From Gimesia alba (GTDB taxonomy: Bacteria > Planctomycetota > Planctomycetia > Planctomycetales > Planctomycetaceae), in contig NZ_CP036269.1 of the NCBI RefSeq assembly GCF_007744675.1, forward strand, positions 2,645,546 to 2,709,545: a stretch of 64,000 nt of DNA, in the 5' to 3' direction. Positions 17,330 to 26,997 of the stretch are shown in pieces (positions within the stretch are counted from its first letter, which is position 1; every line of letters starts with the position of its first letter). Position numbers and translations under genes: made by a program. Below the pieces are notes generated by a model. The model had not been told where the DNA came from. It saw only the letters and a list, made by a program, of their open reading frames with translations, and searched no databases.

Positions 17330-18019
17330 ATGTTTTTTCCGATTCCCATGCAGCTGGAGACTCCGATTCGCCCCGGAACGGTTCCTGCAGCCAATCTGGT
17401 GCTGATTGGTCTGAACATGCTGTTCTATTTTCTGGTTCCGCTGGAGTCGCTGATGACTGGCCCCGGGACACGGTTGATCACGATTCTGACGTACGGTTTT
17501 GCGCATGGTGGTCTGTTTCATCTTCTGATTAATATGTGGTATCTGTGGGTAGTTGGTAATCCAGTGAATCGTCGGATTGGTAATTTCTACTATGCGATTA
17601 CTTACCTGGGAACCATTGTTGTTATCGGAGTTCTGGCACGCTGTTTTGGGAACAGCGTGCTGTTTGGTTCTTCCGGAGCGGTTTTCGCTGTGCTGGCAAC
17701 AGCAACGTTGCTGTTGCCAGCCAAACGGGTTGAAGTTCATTTTCTGGTTTTGTTTCCCCTGACGATTTTGCTTGGCCTGTTACGGCTGCCCCAATATGGA
17801 CTGCAATGGTTCATCCGCTGGGATCGGGCTTCCATACATGTGCTGCTGTTTTCCATGTTGTTTCTGATGCTCGAACTAATGGGATTTCTGATCTGGCTAC
17901 TCCGGGGGCAGATACATCTCACCAGCTTTGGACATCTGATCGGGTTTGTGTGTGGCATCACGGCTGTATTACTGCTGCCAGAGAGAATCACGATTCCTCA
18001 GCAGACGGTCATGAGTTGA
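17330..18019 (+). CDS. Rhomboid-family intramembrane serine protease
   Basis: A 229-residue polytopic membrane protein. The family core is complete: 'HGGLFHLLINMWYLW' with H64 and N68 (the oxyanion HxxxN pair), GxSG as G113-S114-S115-G116 with S115 as the expected nucleophile, and the general-base histidine in 'FGHLIGFVCG' (H202). Six or more hydrophobic helices are present. It should cleave a membrane protein within the bilayer. The neighbouring single-pass proteins, namely the WD40 protein at 11975 and the kinase at 18853, are obvious candidate substrates, though this is inference. First gene of an apparent operon with PspA (123-base gap) and the kinase. Confidence 0.92.
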   Translation: MFFPIPMQLETPIRPGTVPAANLVLIGLNMLFYFLVPLESLMTGPGTRLITILTYGFAHGGLFHLLINMWYLWVVGNPVNRRIGNFYYAITYLGTIVVIGVLARCFGNSVLFGSSGAVFAVLATATLLLPAKRVEVHFLVLFPLTILLGLLRLPQYGLQWFIRWDRASIHVLLFSMLFLMLELMGFLIWLLRGQIHLTSFGHLIGFVCGITAVLLLPERITIPQQTVMS

Positions 18020-18142
18020 GGATGCGGTCGTTCGTTTCAGCCATGCTTACAGTTATATCTGTTTGCTCTGTAATTACATCAAAGTCATTCTAAAGACTTC
18101 TGACGGAAAATCTCAGAATTCAATCGCAAGAAAGGTACTAAA

Positions 18143-18823
18143 ATGGGTATATTTAAAAGAATCAGCGATATTCTCTCTGCTAACCTGGGGGAGATGCTAG
18201 AAGAGTACGAAAATCCGGAACTGATGCTGTCGCAGGCGATTTCCGAAATGGAAAGTTCTATCAGGACTGCCATGCTGGAAACGGCAAAATCGCTGGCAAG
18301 TGAAAAGAAACTGGCGAAAGAGATGGCCCATAATGAAAATGAATCCCGGCACTGGCAGGAACGTGCGGCGCAGGCTGTCGCATCGGGAGATGACGAACTT
18401 GCGCGAAAAGCTCTCTCTCGAAAAAAAGAACATGAAAAACTTTCTATCGCGCTCCACGATCAACTGAAAGTCTGTCAGGATGCCAATCAGACATTGCGAC
18501 ATCAACTGGAGGGAATGAAAGCCAAGCTTGCGGAAGCAAAACGCAGCCTGGCAACTTTATCGGCCCGGAATAAAGCAGCGCTGGTACGAAAAAAAATCTA
18601 TGCCCGTTCCGGAGAAATGAATCTTGATCTGGACGATACTGCTTTCAATAAATTTGAGCAGATGAGAGAGAAAGTCGAGCAGGCAGAAGCGGAAGCCGAT
18701 GCTCTGGCCGAATTGCAGGGAATCGATCCCGTCTGCTGCGGCAGGGATGAGAGGGCTGTCTGCGATAGCGAAATCGATCAGGAACTTGAGAAACTCAAGC
18801 AGGCACATCATTCTGGTCAGTGA
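18143..18823 (+). CDS. pspA: PspA/IM30-family membrane-stress protein
   Basis: A 226-residue, almost entirely helical protein. The start 'MGIFKRISDILSANLGEMLEEYENPELMLSQAISEMESSI' is the amphipathic membrane-binding helix and first coil of the PspA/Vipp1 family, and the long coiled coil that follows has the usual length. PspA proteins bind stressed inner membranes as ESCRT-III-like polymers and maintain the proton barrier. An AAGAAAGG ribosome site precedes the ATG. The C-terminus is slightly diverged ('DPVCCGRDERAVCDSEIDQELEKLKQ'). No pspF or pspBC partner is present; instead the gene is placed between a rhomboid protease and a membrane kinase. Confidence 0.92.
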   Translation: MGIFKRISDILSANLGEMLEEYENPELMLSQAISEMESSIRTAMLETAKSLASEKKLAKEMAHNENESRHWQERAAQAVASGDDELARKALSRKKEHEKLSIALHDQLKVCQDANQTLRHQLEGMKAKLAEAKRSLATLSARNKAALVRKKIYARSGEMNLDLDDTAFNKFEQMREKVEQAEAEADALAELQGIDPVCCGRDERAVCDSEIDQELEKLKQAHHSGQ

Positions 18824-18852
18824 TCGACTGAAAGGCCGCCCGATGATAGTCT

Positions 18853-21800
18853 GTGTACAGACGTGTGAACTTAAACCCGAATAATGATGATCTGTCTGTT
18901 ATGATCGATGGCTCAGTGAAAAGTGAAACGCATCAGTCTCTAACAGCATTCGAGGGAGAGAACTTCTCTCGCGATGAGATCTATACGCTGATTGCCGATC
19001 TGGCCGATCAGGTTTACACTCTGCACCAGTCACAGCGATTACATCTCCGGATCGCTCCCGATGAAATCTTTCTGGATCAGGATGGAAAGCCAGAATTATC
19101 TGTAGCTGACGAGAGCCGAATTTTCAGACATACTGATTTTGATCAGCAACTGTTTCCTCCAGAGCTGCAAAGCGTCGATTTACTGGAAGTTTCCGTTAAC
19201 CGGAAAAATGCAGCAGCAGCTCTCCGAAAGGCTGGCTTGCAACTTGATCCCGAGCGGATCGACGTCTACCAGTTGGGGGCACTCTTATGTTATTTACTGA
19301 CCGGCGAGAAGGTCGATGCCTATCTGCGGAGTCCCAGGTCCAGAGCGAAAGTTCCGACGGAATTTCGAGCACTTATTGATCGCACACTGGGATTCGAACC
19401 CGCAGCGGTGATCAGAGATATCGAGAGTTTTCGAGCTGCCTTGAGGCCCCTGCAGGCAGACCTGTCCGAATCGGATGCAATCGACTCCGTTGAACTTTTC
19501 ACATCACAAAGCGGTAGTGAGCTCCCGTTTCAGAGGCTGGGGCACTACCAAATTCGGAAACGCATCGGGCAGGGAGGAATGGGAGATGTCTATCTGGGGT
19601 ATGAAAGTGCGCTCGATCGCCAGGTTGCCATCAAAGTCCTGCCTTTCGAATTTGCTCGGCAGGATGAATTTGTAAAACGCTTTTATGCTGAGGCCACCGC
19701 GGCAGCCCGGCTGGTCCATCCCAATATCATTCCCATCTATTTTATTGGAGAAGATCAGGGATACCATTATTTTGTGATGCAGTATGTCGAGGGAGAAACT
19801 CTGGCCGATCTCCTCAAACGGAAATCGACGATTGAGATCACACAGACTCTGACCATTATCGAGCAGGTCCTGTGCGGCTTAGCGGCAGCGCATGCGGAAG
19901 GTATGATTCATCGCGATATCAAACCGGGAAATATTCTACTCGATCGCATCAACCACAAAGTTCTACTGGCTGATTTCGGCCTGGTGAAATCGCTGCTCAC
20001 AAAAACGGAAATGACGGCGAGCGGAGTCATCATGGGGACGGTCGACTACATCTCGCCGGAACAGGGGCGCGGGTTACCTGTCGACCCCCGTTCCGATTTA
20101 TACTCCCTGGGAGTTCTCACCTATCAGATGCTCACTGGCCGACTGCCATTTCAGGCGGACAGCCCGACCTCCATGATTTTTCAGCATGCCTATGAAACGC
20201 CTGAGCCGATCCACAAGCTGGCTCCAGACGTACCCGAACCACTGGTGAGGATTATTAACAGGCTGATGGCGAAATTACCGGTGGAACGTTATGAGTCGGC
20301 TGAACTGGTGATGGCGGATCTTCGTGAATTCCGCTTGAGATTTGATGCCGCAACTGAACCGCGACTCCAGGCTGACTCTTCTACCCTCGGTAATTCAAAC
20401 GTCTCCAGATCTGATTCGATTAGGGAACCGTCCTGGACCACTATAATTGAATCGCCCCGCTTTGAAGCACTACTGTTGCCGGATGCATGTGAGGAAAAAC
20501 AGCCCTCCGGTTTCTGGAAGCGTCAGTTGCGAAAAGTGCAGGATCTGTTCCGGAAATACTCTCCCGAACTGCTGCAGCAGTTAAAGAGTACACAGCAGCA
20601 GTTTGAGGGGGCCATTCAGGAGTACCAGTGGCGACAAAGCAGTTTAGAGACGCTCTACCGGGAAGCAGAATCGTCATTACAGGAACTGAACCGACTGGCC
20701 GACCGCTGGCAGAGCGCGGCTGAGGAGGCTCAGTCGCGGGCAGAAACAGCAGCTAAAACGGATCTGAAACAGCAGGCGTTTCAGGAACAAAGCCACTGCA
20801 GACAACAGGCGGAGGAGGTTCGCCGTCAGTCCGTGCAACAACAGGAACAACTGGAGTCTATGGCCCTGCAGCGGGCACAGATCAATGCGCGATTACAGCA
20901 ACTAATTTGTCAGCGTGATCTGCTGAATGCCCGGATTCACGCAGCCCATGCCAGGGGAGCAGTGCTGGGAACAGCGCCGCAGGATGCGACGGCCAAACGG
21001 AATTTACTGCCTTATCTGTTTGCCGGGACTCTGGTTGCGAGCGCGTGTCTGTTTCTGTTCTGGAAGGTTGGTGCTCTGCTGATCCACGGTTGGGATGGGG
21101 ATGAAAGTCGATTTGAGGTCGCCGACGAAAAATCGACTCTGTCCGGTGAACTACCGGCTCATTTTAACAGACAGCTTTCGGAAGACGGTTATCAGCAGCA
21201 GGGGATTGCTTTTCCGAGTATGGTCAAAGATCTGATCTTCTGCCCGTCGATGATTGGGGGGGGCTACAACAGTCTGGCGACTTCCCATGCAGATGGCACT
21301 GTGAATAAGATGAATGTGACTGAACGCTCCTATAACGGGCCGCATTTCCTGACAGAACATCTGGAATCGACCAGCCGCCTGGCTTATTCTCTCGAGGGGG
21401 ACCTGCTGGCGATGAGTTTAGGTGACGGCTCAATCAGCGTGTGGTCGACCTACGGAAATGGACGCGAGTTTCGCAGGCTGAAAGGTCATACCGATGTCGT
21501 ACAGTCATTATTATTTACACCGGACGGGAAGCAACTGCTGTCCGGCGGGCAGGATCAGACGGTTCGATTGTGGGACATTAAAACAGGGCACGAAATCAAA
21601 CGGTTTCCTGCACGCAATGCCGTCCGGTCACTTGCCTGGAACCGCGAGAGAGATGGCTTTTATTTGTCTGACGGGGACGGCTTTGATCCTGTCACTCTGA
21701 GACAGATAAAATTGAGTGGCGAAAAGGAAACCGGATTTTCCTACACAGGCAAAAAAACGCCGACCTTTTTGTTTGTTCCCGATTCCGGCGATATCGGATT

Positions 21801-23067
21801 TTCCGCTCCATTACAGAAAGATCAGTCTCTCAATTCGTGGAATCGTCTGACTGGTGAGAAAGGGATTTTCTTTGGGACCGATGTGGTCCACGCTGCTGTT
21901 TCCGCGAATGGTCTGCAGGTTTTAACTGCCGATTCCAAAGGGCTTATTTCACTCTGGAATTCGGAAACTGGCGCGGTGCGTCAGCAAATGAAAGTCGTTG
22001 ACGATCCACAGATTCAAAAGGTCTGCCAGTTGGCTGTTTCGAGAGATGGAACTCTGGCGGCGTGTGCCCTTTCCAACTGGTCTGAGAAAGAATTTGAAGT
22101 CCGGGTCTGGAAGCTGCCACAGTTTCCCCGCGACGGATATCTGATCAACTGTGATTCTCCGGTCAATACCGTGATGTTTTCTCCGGACGGATATGAAATC
22201 GTAGCGGGAGATCGGAACCGCATCCGATCCTGGAAACTGGAGAAACTGAATCGGGAATCCACGTTCCCGGTCAACTCACCTGTTTCCGCACTATGTTCGA
22301 TGTCGGATGGCTCCGGGATCATCTACGCTACGGGGAGTAGCAACAGCAGGGTAAATTATATTGGCGTCAGACCTTGGAAGAACTTTGGTCGCATTGGTCT
22401 GCAGACGGGGGAGTATGATGACGTTCACTTTGAAGGGCATCAGGCTCGGATCACGAGCGTCGATTGTGCCAGCAGTGCACGCATGCTGGTTTCAGGCAGC
22501 TTGGATGGTTCTGTTCGTTTGTGGAACCTGGCAGATCGGGAACAGGTTGGCGTGCTGGAATTGCAGCGTCCCGTCTATTCAGTCTGCTTCAAGCCACAAT
22601 CGGAGCATGAGGTATATGTCTGCAGTAATTCGCGGATGATCGAACTCTGGGATTTGCGCGAGCAGAAGAAACTGAAAGAATTCAGCGGGATGTCATTTCA
22701 GGTCCTATGTATGGATCTTTCCGAAGACGGAACGCGACTGGTGGCAGGGGGAGGAGATCGCACTGTGCGTGTCTGGGATACCGAAAGTGGTGAATTACTG
22801 GCGACTTTGGAAGGGCATTCCGGCCCGGTGCATTCCGTAGCCATGCCATCAATCACGCGATTTAATCTACCTGGGAGCTACGTCGTATCTGGAAGTGAAG
22901 ACGCGACCGTACGCTATTGGGACATTGGACAGAAGCAGGAAATCTCCTGTTTTACCGGTCATTCTGCTGCAGTCAGTAGCGTTGCAATTTCACCCCGCAA
23001 TGAATTTGTGGTGTCGGGTAGCATAGATGGTACTATACGTCGCTGGAAATTAAGAAAATCGTTCTAA
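18853..23067 (+). CDS. Pseudokinase-kinase-coiled coil-TM-WD40 protein
   Basis: A protein of about 1400 residues. Residues about 45-205 resemble the C-lobe of a kinase without catalytic residues: 'LHLRIAPDEIFLDQDGKPELSVAD' stands where HRDxKPxN...DFG would be. A complete Hanks-type Ser/Thr kinase follows (about 229-500): 'IGQGGMGDVYLG', 'VAIKVL', HRDIKPGN (about 350), DFG (about 374), 'GTVDYISPEQ'. A Gln/Glu-rich coiled coil (550-710), one membrane helix (about 718-742) and WD40 repeats (783 to end) come next. The kinase is cytoplasmic and the WD40 part is probably outside. The GTG at 18853 was taken; an ATG at 18901 is also possible, and neither has a good ribosome site. It follows pspA by 29 bases. 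Confidence 0.9.
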   Translation: MYRRVNLNPNNDDLSVMIDGSVKSETHQSLTAFEGENFSRDEIYTLIADLADQVYTLHQSQRLHLRIAPDEIFLDQDGKPELSVADESRIFRHTDFDQQLFPPELQSVDLLEVSVNRKNAAAALRKAGLQLDPERIDVYQLGALLCYLLTGEKVDAYLRSPRSRAKVPTEFRALIDRTLGFEPAAVIRDIESFRAALRPLQADLSESDAIDSVELFTSQSGSELPFQRLGHYQIRKRIGQGGMGDVYLGYESALDRQVAIKVLPFEFARQDEFVKRFYAEATAAARLVHPNIIPIYFIGEDQGYHYFVMQYVEGETLADLLKRKSTIEITQTLTIIEQVLCGLAAAHAEGMIHRDIKPGNILLDRINHKVLLADFGLVKSLLTKTEMTASGVIMGTVDYISPEQGRGLPVDPRSDLYSLGVLTYQMLTGRLPFQADSPTSMIFQHAYETPEPIHKLAPDVPEPLVRIINRLMAKLPVERYESAELVMADLREFRLRFDAATEPRLQADSSTLGNSNVSRSDSIREPSWTTIIESPRFEALLLPDACEEKQPSGFWKRQLRKVQDLFRKYSPELLQQLKSTQQQFEGAIQEYQWRQSSLETLYREAESSLQELNRLADRWQSAAEEAQSRAETAAKTDLKQQAFQEQSHCRQQAEEVRRQSVQQQEQLESMALQRAQINARLQQLICQRDLLNARIHAAHARGAVLGTAPQDATAKRNLLPYLFAGTLVASACLFLFWKVGALLIHGWDGDESRFEVADEKSTLSGELPAHFNRQLSEDGYQQQGIAFPSMVKDLIFCPSMIGGGYNSLATSHADGTVNKMNVTERSYNGPHFLTEHLESTSRLAYSLEGDLLAMSLGDGSISVWSTYGNGREFRRLKGHTDVVQSLLFTPDGKQLLSGGQDQTVRLWDIKTGHEIKRFPARNAVRSLAWNRERDGFYLSDGDGFDPVTLRQIKLSGEKETGFSYTGKKTPTFLFVPDSGDIGFSAPLQKDQSLNSWNRLTGEKGIFFGTDVVHAAVSANGLQVLTADSKGLISLWNSETGAVRQQMKVVDDPQIQKVCQLAVSRDGTLAACALSNWSEKEFEVRVWKLPQFPRDGYLINCDSPVNTVMFSPDGYEIVAGDRNRIRSWKLEKLNRESTFPVNSPVSALCSMSDGSGIIYATGSSNSRVNYIGVRPWKNFGRIGLQTGEYDDVHFEGHQARITSVDCASSARMLVSGSLDGSVRLWNLADREQVGVLELQRPVYSVCFKPQSEHEVYVCSNSRMIELWDLREQKKLKEFSGMSFQVLCMDLSEDGTRLVAGGGDRTVRVWDTESGELLATLEGHSGPVHSVAMPSITRFNLPGSYVVSGSEDATVRYWDIGQKQEISCFTGHSAAVSSVAISPRNEFVVSGSIDGTIRRWKLRKSF

Positions 23068-23435
23068 AATTACGGAACTCAGTTTCATGACTCTCCGGAA
23101 TGTCATTCGGTATGAGATTGAAAATTAGCATGAATCTGCCAGGGGAAAAAGAGAATTTCTTGAAGACAGGAGTGTTCCAGCTGGAGGGGCTAAGGAGAGA
23201 ACTCTGCTGTTTGTCACGACATGTCAGACAAGTTTCATTTTGGTTCGAATTCTCGACACTCATGTGCCGAAAAATGCAGGTGATCTTTTCTCTCGGGCGG
23301 ACTGATTTCAAGAGTCAAGACTGGTTCGACTTAGCTCAAAGACTAAGACACCTCGAGCCAAAAACAGACAATTTGGGGATTGAACCTGTGATTCGTTAAC
23401 AGATCGGAAATTGCTCATGTCATATTACATGACAG
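23068..23435. other. Gap between the kinase gene and the proximal att-like repeat
   Basis: About 370 bases with no supported gene. A 99-codon plus-strand frame (23100-23399) has no recognisable domain or ribosome site and is not accepted. A short dyad TCATGT-CATATT-ACATGA (about 23417-23432) sits just before the 54-bp repeat. Confidence 0.5.
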
Positions 23436-23476
23436 AAAACAGCCACTCACGAAAATCGCAAGTGGCTGTTTTCAAG

Positions 23477-23489
<13 letters not shown>
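23436..23489 (-). repeat. Proximal 54-bp repeat at the ssrA 3' end (att-like)
   Basis: The copy contiguous with the intact tmRNA gene. Bases 23477-23489 are the last 13 bases of ssrA, and the rest is the terminator hairpin (arms 23436-23447 and 23461-23472). On the minus strand the stem runs into GTTTTCTGTCATG, a weaker U-tract than at the distal copy. Such an arrangement, an intact RNA gene plus a detached copy of its 3' end, is what site-specific integration at a tmRNA or tRNA gene leaves. Confidence 0.9.
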
Positions 23490-23830
<341 letters not shown>

Positions 23831-23849
23831 GTGTCTTAGTAGTACATCT

Positions 23850-23880
23850 ATCATACGCAAAATCGTCACAAAAAGATCAA
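23850..23880 (-). promoter_or_regulatory. Possible ssrA promoter
   Basis: On the minus strand TATGAT (23850-23855) lies about 20 bases before the mature tmRNA 5' end, with TTGATC (23875-23880) upstream. The 19-base spacer is longer than ideal, so this is only a candidate. The rest of the gap up to 24126 shows nothing else. Confidence 0.35.
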
Positions 23881-24126
23881 TACAATTTGCAAAATCTTTC
23901 TGCTCCGGTCTCATTATTATCAGCAGGTCAGCAGGAGTCAATTTACTTTGTTTCCGGAAATTCCTGATAGATAACAATTTAGTGCCAAAATTCCCGTTTT
24001 GAACCGGTTCTCAGTCGTGTGTTCTTAAATCCACTGAAATTGGTGTTTTCTGGCAAGATTTCAACTGTGGCAGCGAACCCTCTTTTATTCACTTGAATTT
24101 CGCTGGATTCTGCTCAAGGGCCAATT

Positions 24127-24372
24127 ATGGATGATTTTGACGTCATTGGATTTACTGCGATTATTTGTCTGTTCGGGCTGCCTTTCGTGTGTGGCGTGAC
24201 GGCCATCATCTCACGTGCCTGGGTGAAAATTTCCTGTCATCAAAAAGAGATCGATTTGAAACACCATATGCTGGCTTCCGGGATGTCCGCCGATGAGATT
24301 GAGCGGGTCCTGAATGCCGGGAAGGGAGGAGAGAAAGAGTCTCCTTCTGAGGTCTGGCCTGAACAGTCATAA
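24127..24372 (+). CDS. Small membrane protein with SHOCT-like tail
   Basis: An 81-residue protein with one hydrophobic helix at about residues 7-31 and a charged cytoplasmic tail. The tail 'LKHHMLASGMSADEIERVLNAG' resembles the short SHOCT-type helix-turn ('LxxxGxISxeEfe') that ends many small bacterial membrane proteins. No enzymatic function is expected. It is upstream of and on the same strand as the hydrolase gene, but 173 bases away, so a shared transcript is uncertain. Confidence 0.6.
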   Translation: MDDFDVIGFTAIICLFGLPFVCGVTAIISRAWVKISCHQKEIDLKHHMLASGMSADEIERVLNAGKGGEKESPSEVWPEQS

Positions 24373-24545
24373 AACTTTGTGTATTTCTAAGTCTGTGTAC
24401 TCCTTTCTGTATGATTCTGCCTGAAATCGGTCTACATAATTCCCTGTCTTTGGTCTAAAATAGCCTGGTTCTCACTATTGTCACCAATGACGGATTTAGT
24501 GGTGGCTTCAATTGGAATTATCTCTGTACGGGAATTCGATACACA

Positions 24546-25610
24546 ATGGCTTGTCTCAATCGTCTCATACCAAATCGGCGTTTACTTACGACTATCTGGG
24601 GAATCTGCTTCATTTTGTTTTCTCTGGCTGGTCAAAGCCAGGCGGAAAACAAACCTGCAGGGCCTGTGTTTGTGGACATTCCAGAGCAGGGACAGGTTCA
24701 GTTTGAAACGATCGCAGGGGAAGATAAAGTTCCCGCGCGGTTTCATCTGGAACCGCATACGTTTCCCTTCAGCTGCCAGTTTAAGCGAATGAGCGGGCCG
24801 GTTCGCGTATATGATATTACGTTTCCTTCGCCTGTCAAAACCGAGGTCGCAGAGAATAATACGGTGCACGGGCATTACTATCAGCCGGAAGGCCCCGGTC
24901 CTTTTCCGGCGTGTGTCTGCCTGCATATTCTGGGGGGCGGTTTTGAGCTTTCCGAGATGTCGGCGAATTCACTGGCACGACAGGGAATTGCGGCGTTGAC
25001 CATTAAAATGCCTTATTATGCCCAGCGGCGGGGAATGGGTGAGCATCGCCAGCGGCGGATGATTTCGTTTGTACCCGAACATACCGCTGAAGGAATGACT
25101 CAGGCCGTGCTGGATGTGAGGCGGGCAGCAGCCTGGCTGGCCAGTCGGGAGGAAGTGGATGCAGAGCGGATGGGAGTGACGGGGATCAGTCTGGGGGGAA
25201 TCATGTCCGCGCTGTCGTCTGCAGCTGAGCCTCGGTTCAAGAAGGTGGCGATCTATCTGGGTGGAGGCAATCTGGCTCTGGGAATCTGGGAAAATCCTCA
25301 CCCGCATGCCAAGTTATTTCGCAAACACTGGCTGGAGAATGGAGGAACTTACGAATCGTTTCTGAAGATTATGAAGCCCGTCGACCCTCACACATATGGT
25401 CATTTACTGCAGAACCGTGATGTGTTGATGGTGGTCGCGAAGCACGATGAAATTCTGCCTCCCAAAAGTGCACTGGCACTGTGGGAGTCGATTGGCAAGA
25501 AGCCGGAACTAGTCTGGCTGGATTCGGGACATATCACAGCTGCGATGTATATTTTTGGCGAAACCAGGCGGCTGACGACATTTTTCTCTGATTGGAAAAC
25601 AGCGGAATAA
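24546..25610 (+). CDS. Exported alpha/beta hydrolase
   Basis: A 354-residue protein with a signal peptide (hydrophobic stretch about residues 14-32, cleavage after QSQA). The fold core is visible: 'FPACVCLHILGGGF' (oxyanion region), nucleophile elbow GISLGG, 'KHDEILPP' carrying the acid, and 'DSGHITA' carrying the catalytic His. It belongs to the dienelactone hydrolase/acetyl-xylan esterase-like part of the superfamily. The substrate is unknown; carbohydrate esters would suit a planctomycete periplasmic enzyme. An upstream overlapping frame in another phase (24478-24792) is a shadow. Confidence 0.8.
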   Translation: MACLNRLIPNRRLLTTIWGICFILFSLAGQSQAENKPAGPVFVDIPEQGQVQFETIAGEDKVPARFHLEPHTFPFSCQFKRMSGPVRVYDITFPSPVKTEVAENNTVHGHYYQPEGPGPFPACVCLHILGGGFELSEMSANSLARQGIAALTIKMPYYAQRRGMGEHRQRRMISFVPEHTAEGMTQAVLDVRRAAAWLASREEVDAERMGVTGISLGGIMSALSSAAEPRFKKVAIYLGGGNLALGIWENPHPHAKLFRKHWLENGGTYESFLKIMKPVDPHTYGHLLQNRDVLMVVAKHDEILPPKSALALWESIGKKPELVWLDSGHITAAMYIFGETRRLTTFFSDWKTAE

Positions 25611-25686
25611 TCGCCAGGGCGAGTTTCTTACCTGGAACGCGTCATTACCAATGTGAGGAACCGGAGTTTTGGTTGCTGTTCCTCGT

Positions 25687-25726
25687 TGATCGGCACTGTC
25701 GGACAAGCCGAACAGTGTCACACGCT
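25687..25726. repeat. 40-bp dispersed hairpin repeat (copy D)
   Basis: Second copy of the hairpin repeat seen at 9826-9865 (38 of 40 bases alike by eye). It lies between the tail-to-tail hydrolase and LptF/G-like genes. Flanking text ('gaaccgg' before, 'ttggaaat' after) also resembles the other copy, so the full unit may be near 150 bases. Confidence 0.8.
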
Positions 25727-25818
25727 GGTGGGATACGAAATTGGAAATCGCGCTTTGATGTGTGCTTTCCTCGGAAGGACCGGGGCTATCACTGCTGCAA
25801 GCATTCTTAGCTGCCGAT

Positions 25819-26997
25819 TTAATTCCGGAGTACTTTCCGCAACATATGAATCGCGATGCAGAGCAAACCCAGATTGCCGGCCCAGAGTGACCAGCTTGGT
25901 TCAATTTTCCCCAGTTTCGATAGATTGATCGTCAGTAACACGATCGGATAATAGAACAGCAGGATCGGGACAAAGACCAGGAAGAAGCTGGTGAGGAATT
26001 GTCTGCGTGCCTGGGCGATGGAGAACGGGCAGCCGACCAGGACGAAGAAGAAGCAGCTACAGCTGAGGGCGAAGCGGCTGGCAAGGGCCGTTTTGAGTTT
26101 ATTCTTCCGTTTTTGTTCGACATGATTCTGAGGCAGGTCAGTACTGACTTCAGGAGATTGAAATCGATTAAAATCGCCAAGGGCTAACAGCATGGCGACT
26201 TCGATATCGCGTTGAAATTCGAATTCGACTCTTTTTTCTTTCAGATCTCCCAGTTCGGATTTAATGGAGCGTACGCTCATGTGCCTGGGTTTGGCCATGG
26301 CGGTCTGGCTGGGCAGAGGAAACGGGAACACATCTTTCTCGACGTAAAAGCGGGGTTTCCCCGGGAAGTCGATGTGTCCTTTGGCAATGTGCAGGATCAC
26401 CTGCTGGTTCGCGAGATCGAATTCCAGCGTTGCTTCTTCTGCTTGCAGATGGACAGGTTTTTTGCCGGGAGGAGAATAACGAAATGTGGGGACGAGTAGC
26501 GTTTTGTCGCGGACTCCCATGACGGTGATCGAGATACCGCTGTTGGGGTCATGGATCTGGTTTTGGGAACGCAGTTTTTCCAGGAAGATCGTTTCGAGTT
26601 CGCAGGCAATGGTGTGTTCAATATTCTTTTCTGCCCAGGGAATCACTTGATCGCTGAGCAGCAGCGAACCGAGGCTGAGAAAGCCTCCCAGAATAAAGGA
26701 AGGCCAGAGCAGGGAGAGTACATTGATGCCGGCTGCTTTGGCAGCGGTGATTTCCTGATCGCCGGATATGCGGCCGTAAACTACGCAGACCGTTAAGAGT
26801 AGTGTCGCAGGAATTGTAAAGGGCAACATACTGGGAACGATGAACGGCAGAATCTTCAAGACCAGAAGTGCGCCCAGTCCTTGATTGGAGGCTTGCTGGA
26901 ATGCGCCAACAAACACAAGCAGGACGGTAAGCACTGTGATCATTAAAGTGAAAACGCGCAGCAATTCAAAAAGAATATAGCGCTGAAGTAATCGCAT
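25819..26997 (-). CDS. LptF/LptG-family lipopolysaccharide transport permease
   Basis: A 392-residue YjgP/YjgQ family protein. The N-terminal 'LLQRYILFELLRVFTLMITVLTVLLVFVG' helix, 'PFTIPATLLLTVCVVYGRISGDQEITAAKAAGIN' with the conserved coupling segment, the large soluble beta-jellyroll insert in the middle, and three C-terminal membrane helices are all as expected. In diderms LptF and LptG pair in the LptB2FGC complex that extracts LPS from the inner membrane. The partner genes are not in the window. 'CSCFFFVLVGCPFSIAQARR' in the third-last helix region is typical of the family ('GxPLg'). Confidence 0.9.
   Translation of the reverse strand: MRLLQRYILFELLRVFTLMITVLTVLLVFVGAFQQASNQGLGALLVLKILPFIVPSMLPFTIPATLLLTVCVVYGRISGDQEITAAKAAGINVLSLLWPSFILGGFLSLGSLLLSDQVIPWAEKNIEHTIACELETIFLEKLRSQNQIHDPNSGISITVMGVRDKTLLVPTFRYSPPGKKPVHLQAEEATLEFDLANQQVILHIAKGHIDFPGKPRFYVEKDVFPFPLPSQTAMAKPRHMSVRSIKSELGDLKEKRVEFEFQRDIEVAMLLALGDFNRFQSPEVSTDLPQNHVEQKRKNKLKTALASRFALSCSCFFFVLVGCPFSIAQARRQFLTSFFLVFVPILLFYYPIVLLTINLSKLGKIEPSWSLWAGNLGLLCIAIHMLRKVLRN

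Noticed and set aside
23100-23399. Plus-strand frame of 99 codons between the kinase gene and ssrA
   Set aside because: No ribosome site, no domain and no coding bias; lies in what seems to be a non-coding end of the inserted segment.
24478-24792. Plus-strand frame of 104 codons
   Set aside because: It overlaps the hydrolase gene start in another phase and lacks the signal peptide and motifs that the true frame has.
25592-25810. Short plus-strand frame after the hydrolase
   Set aside because: It is a translation of the second copy of the 40-bp hairpin repeat.
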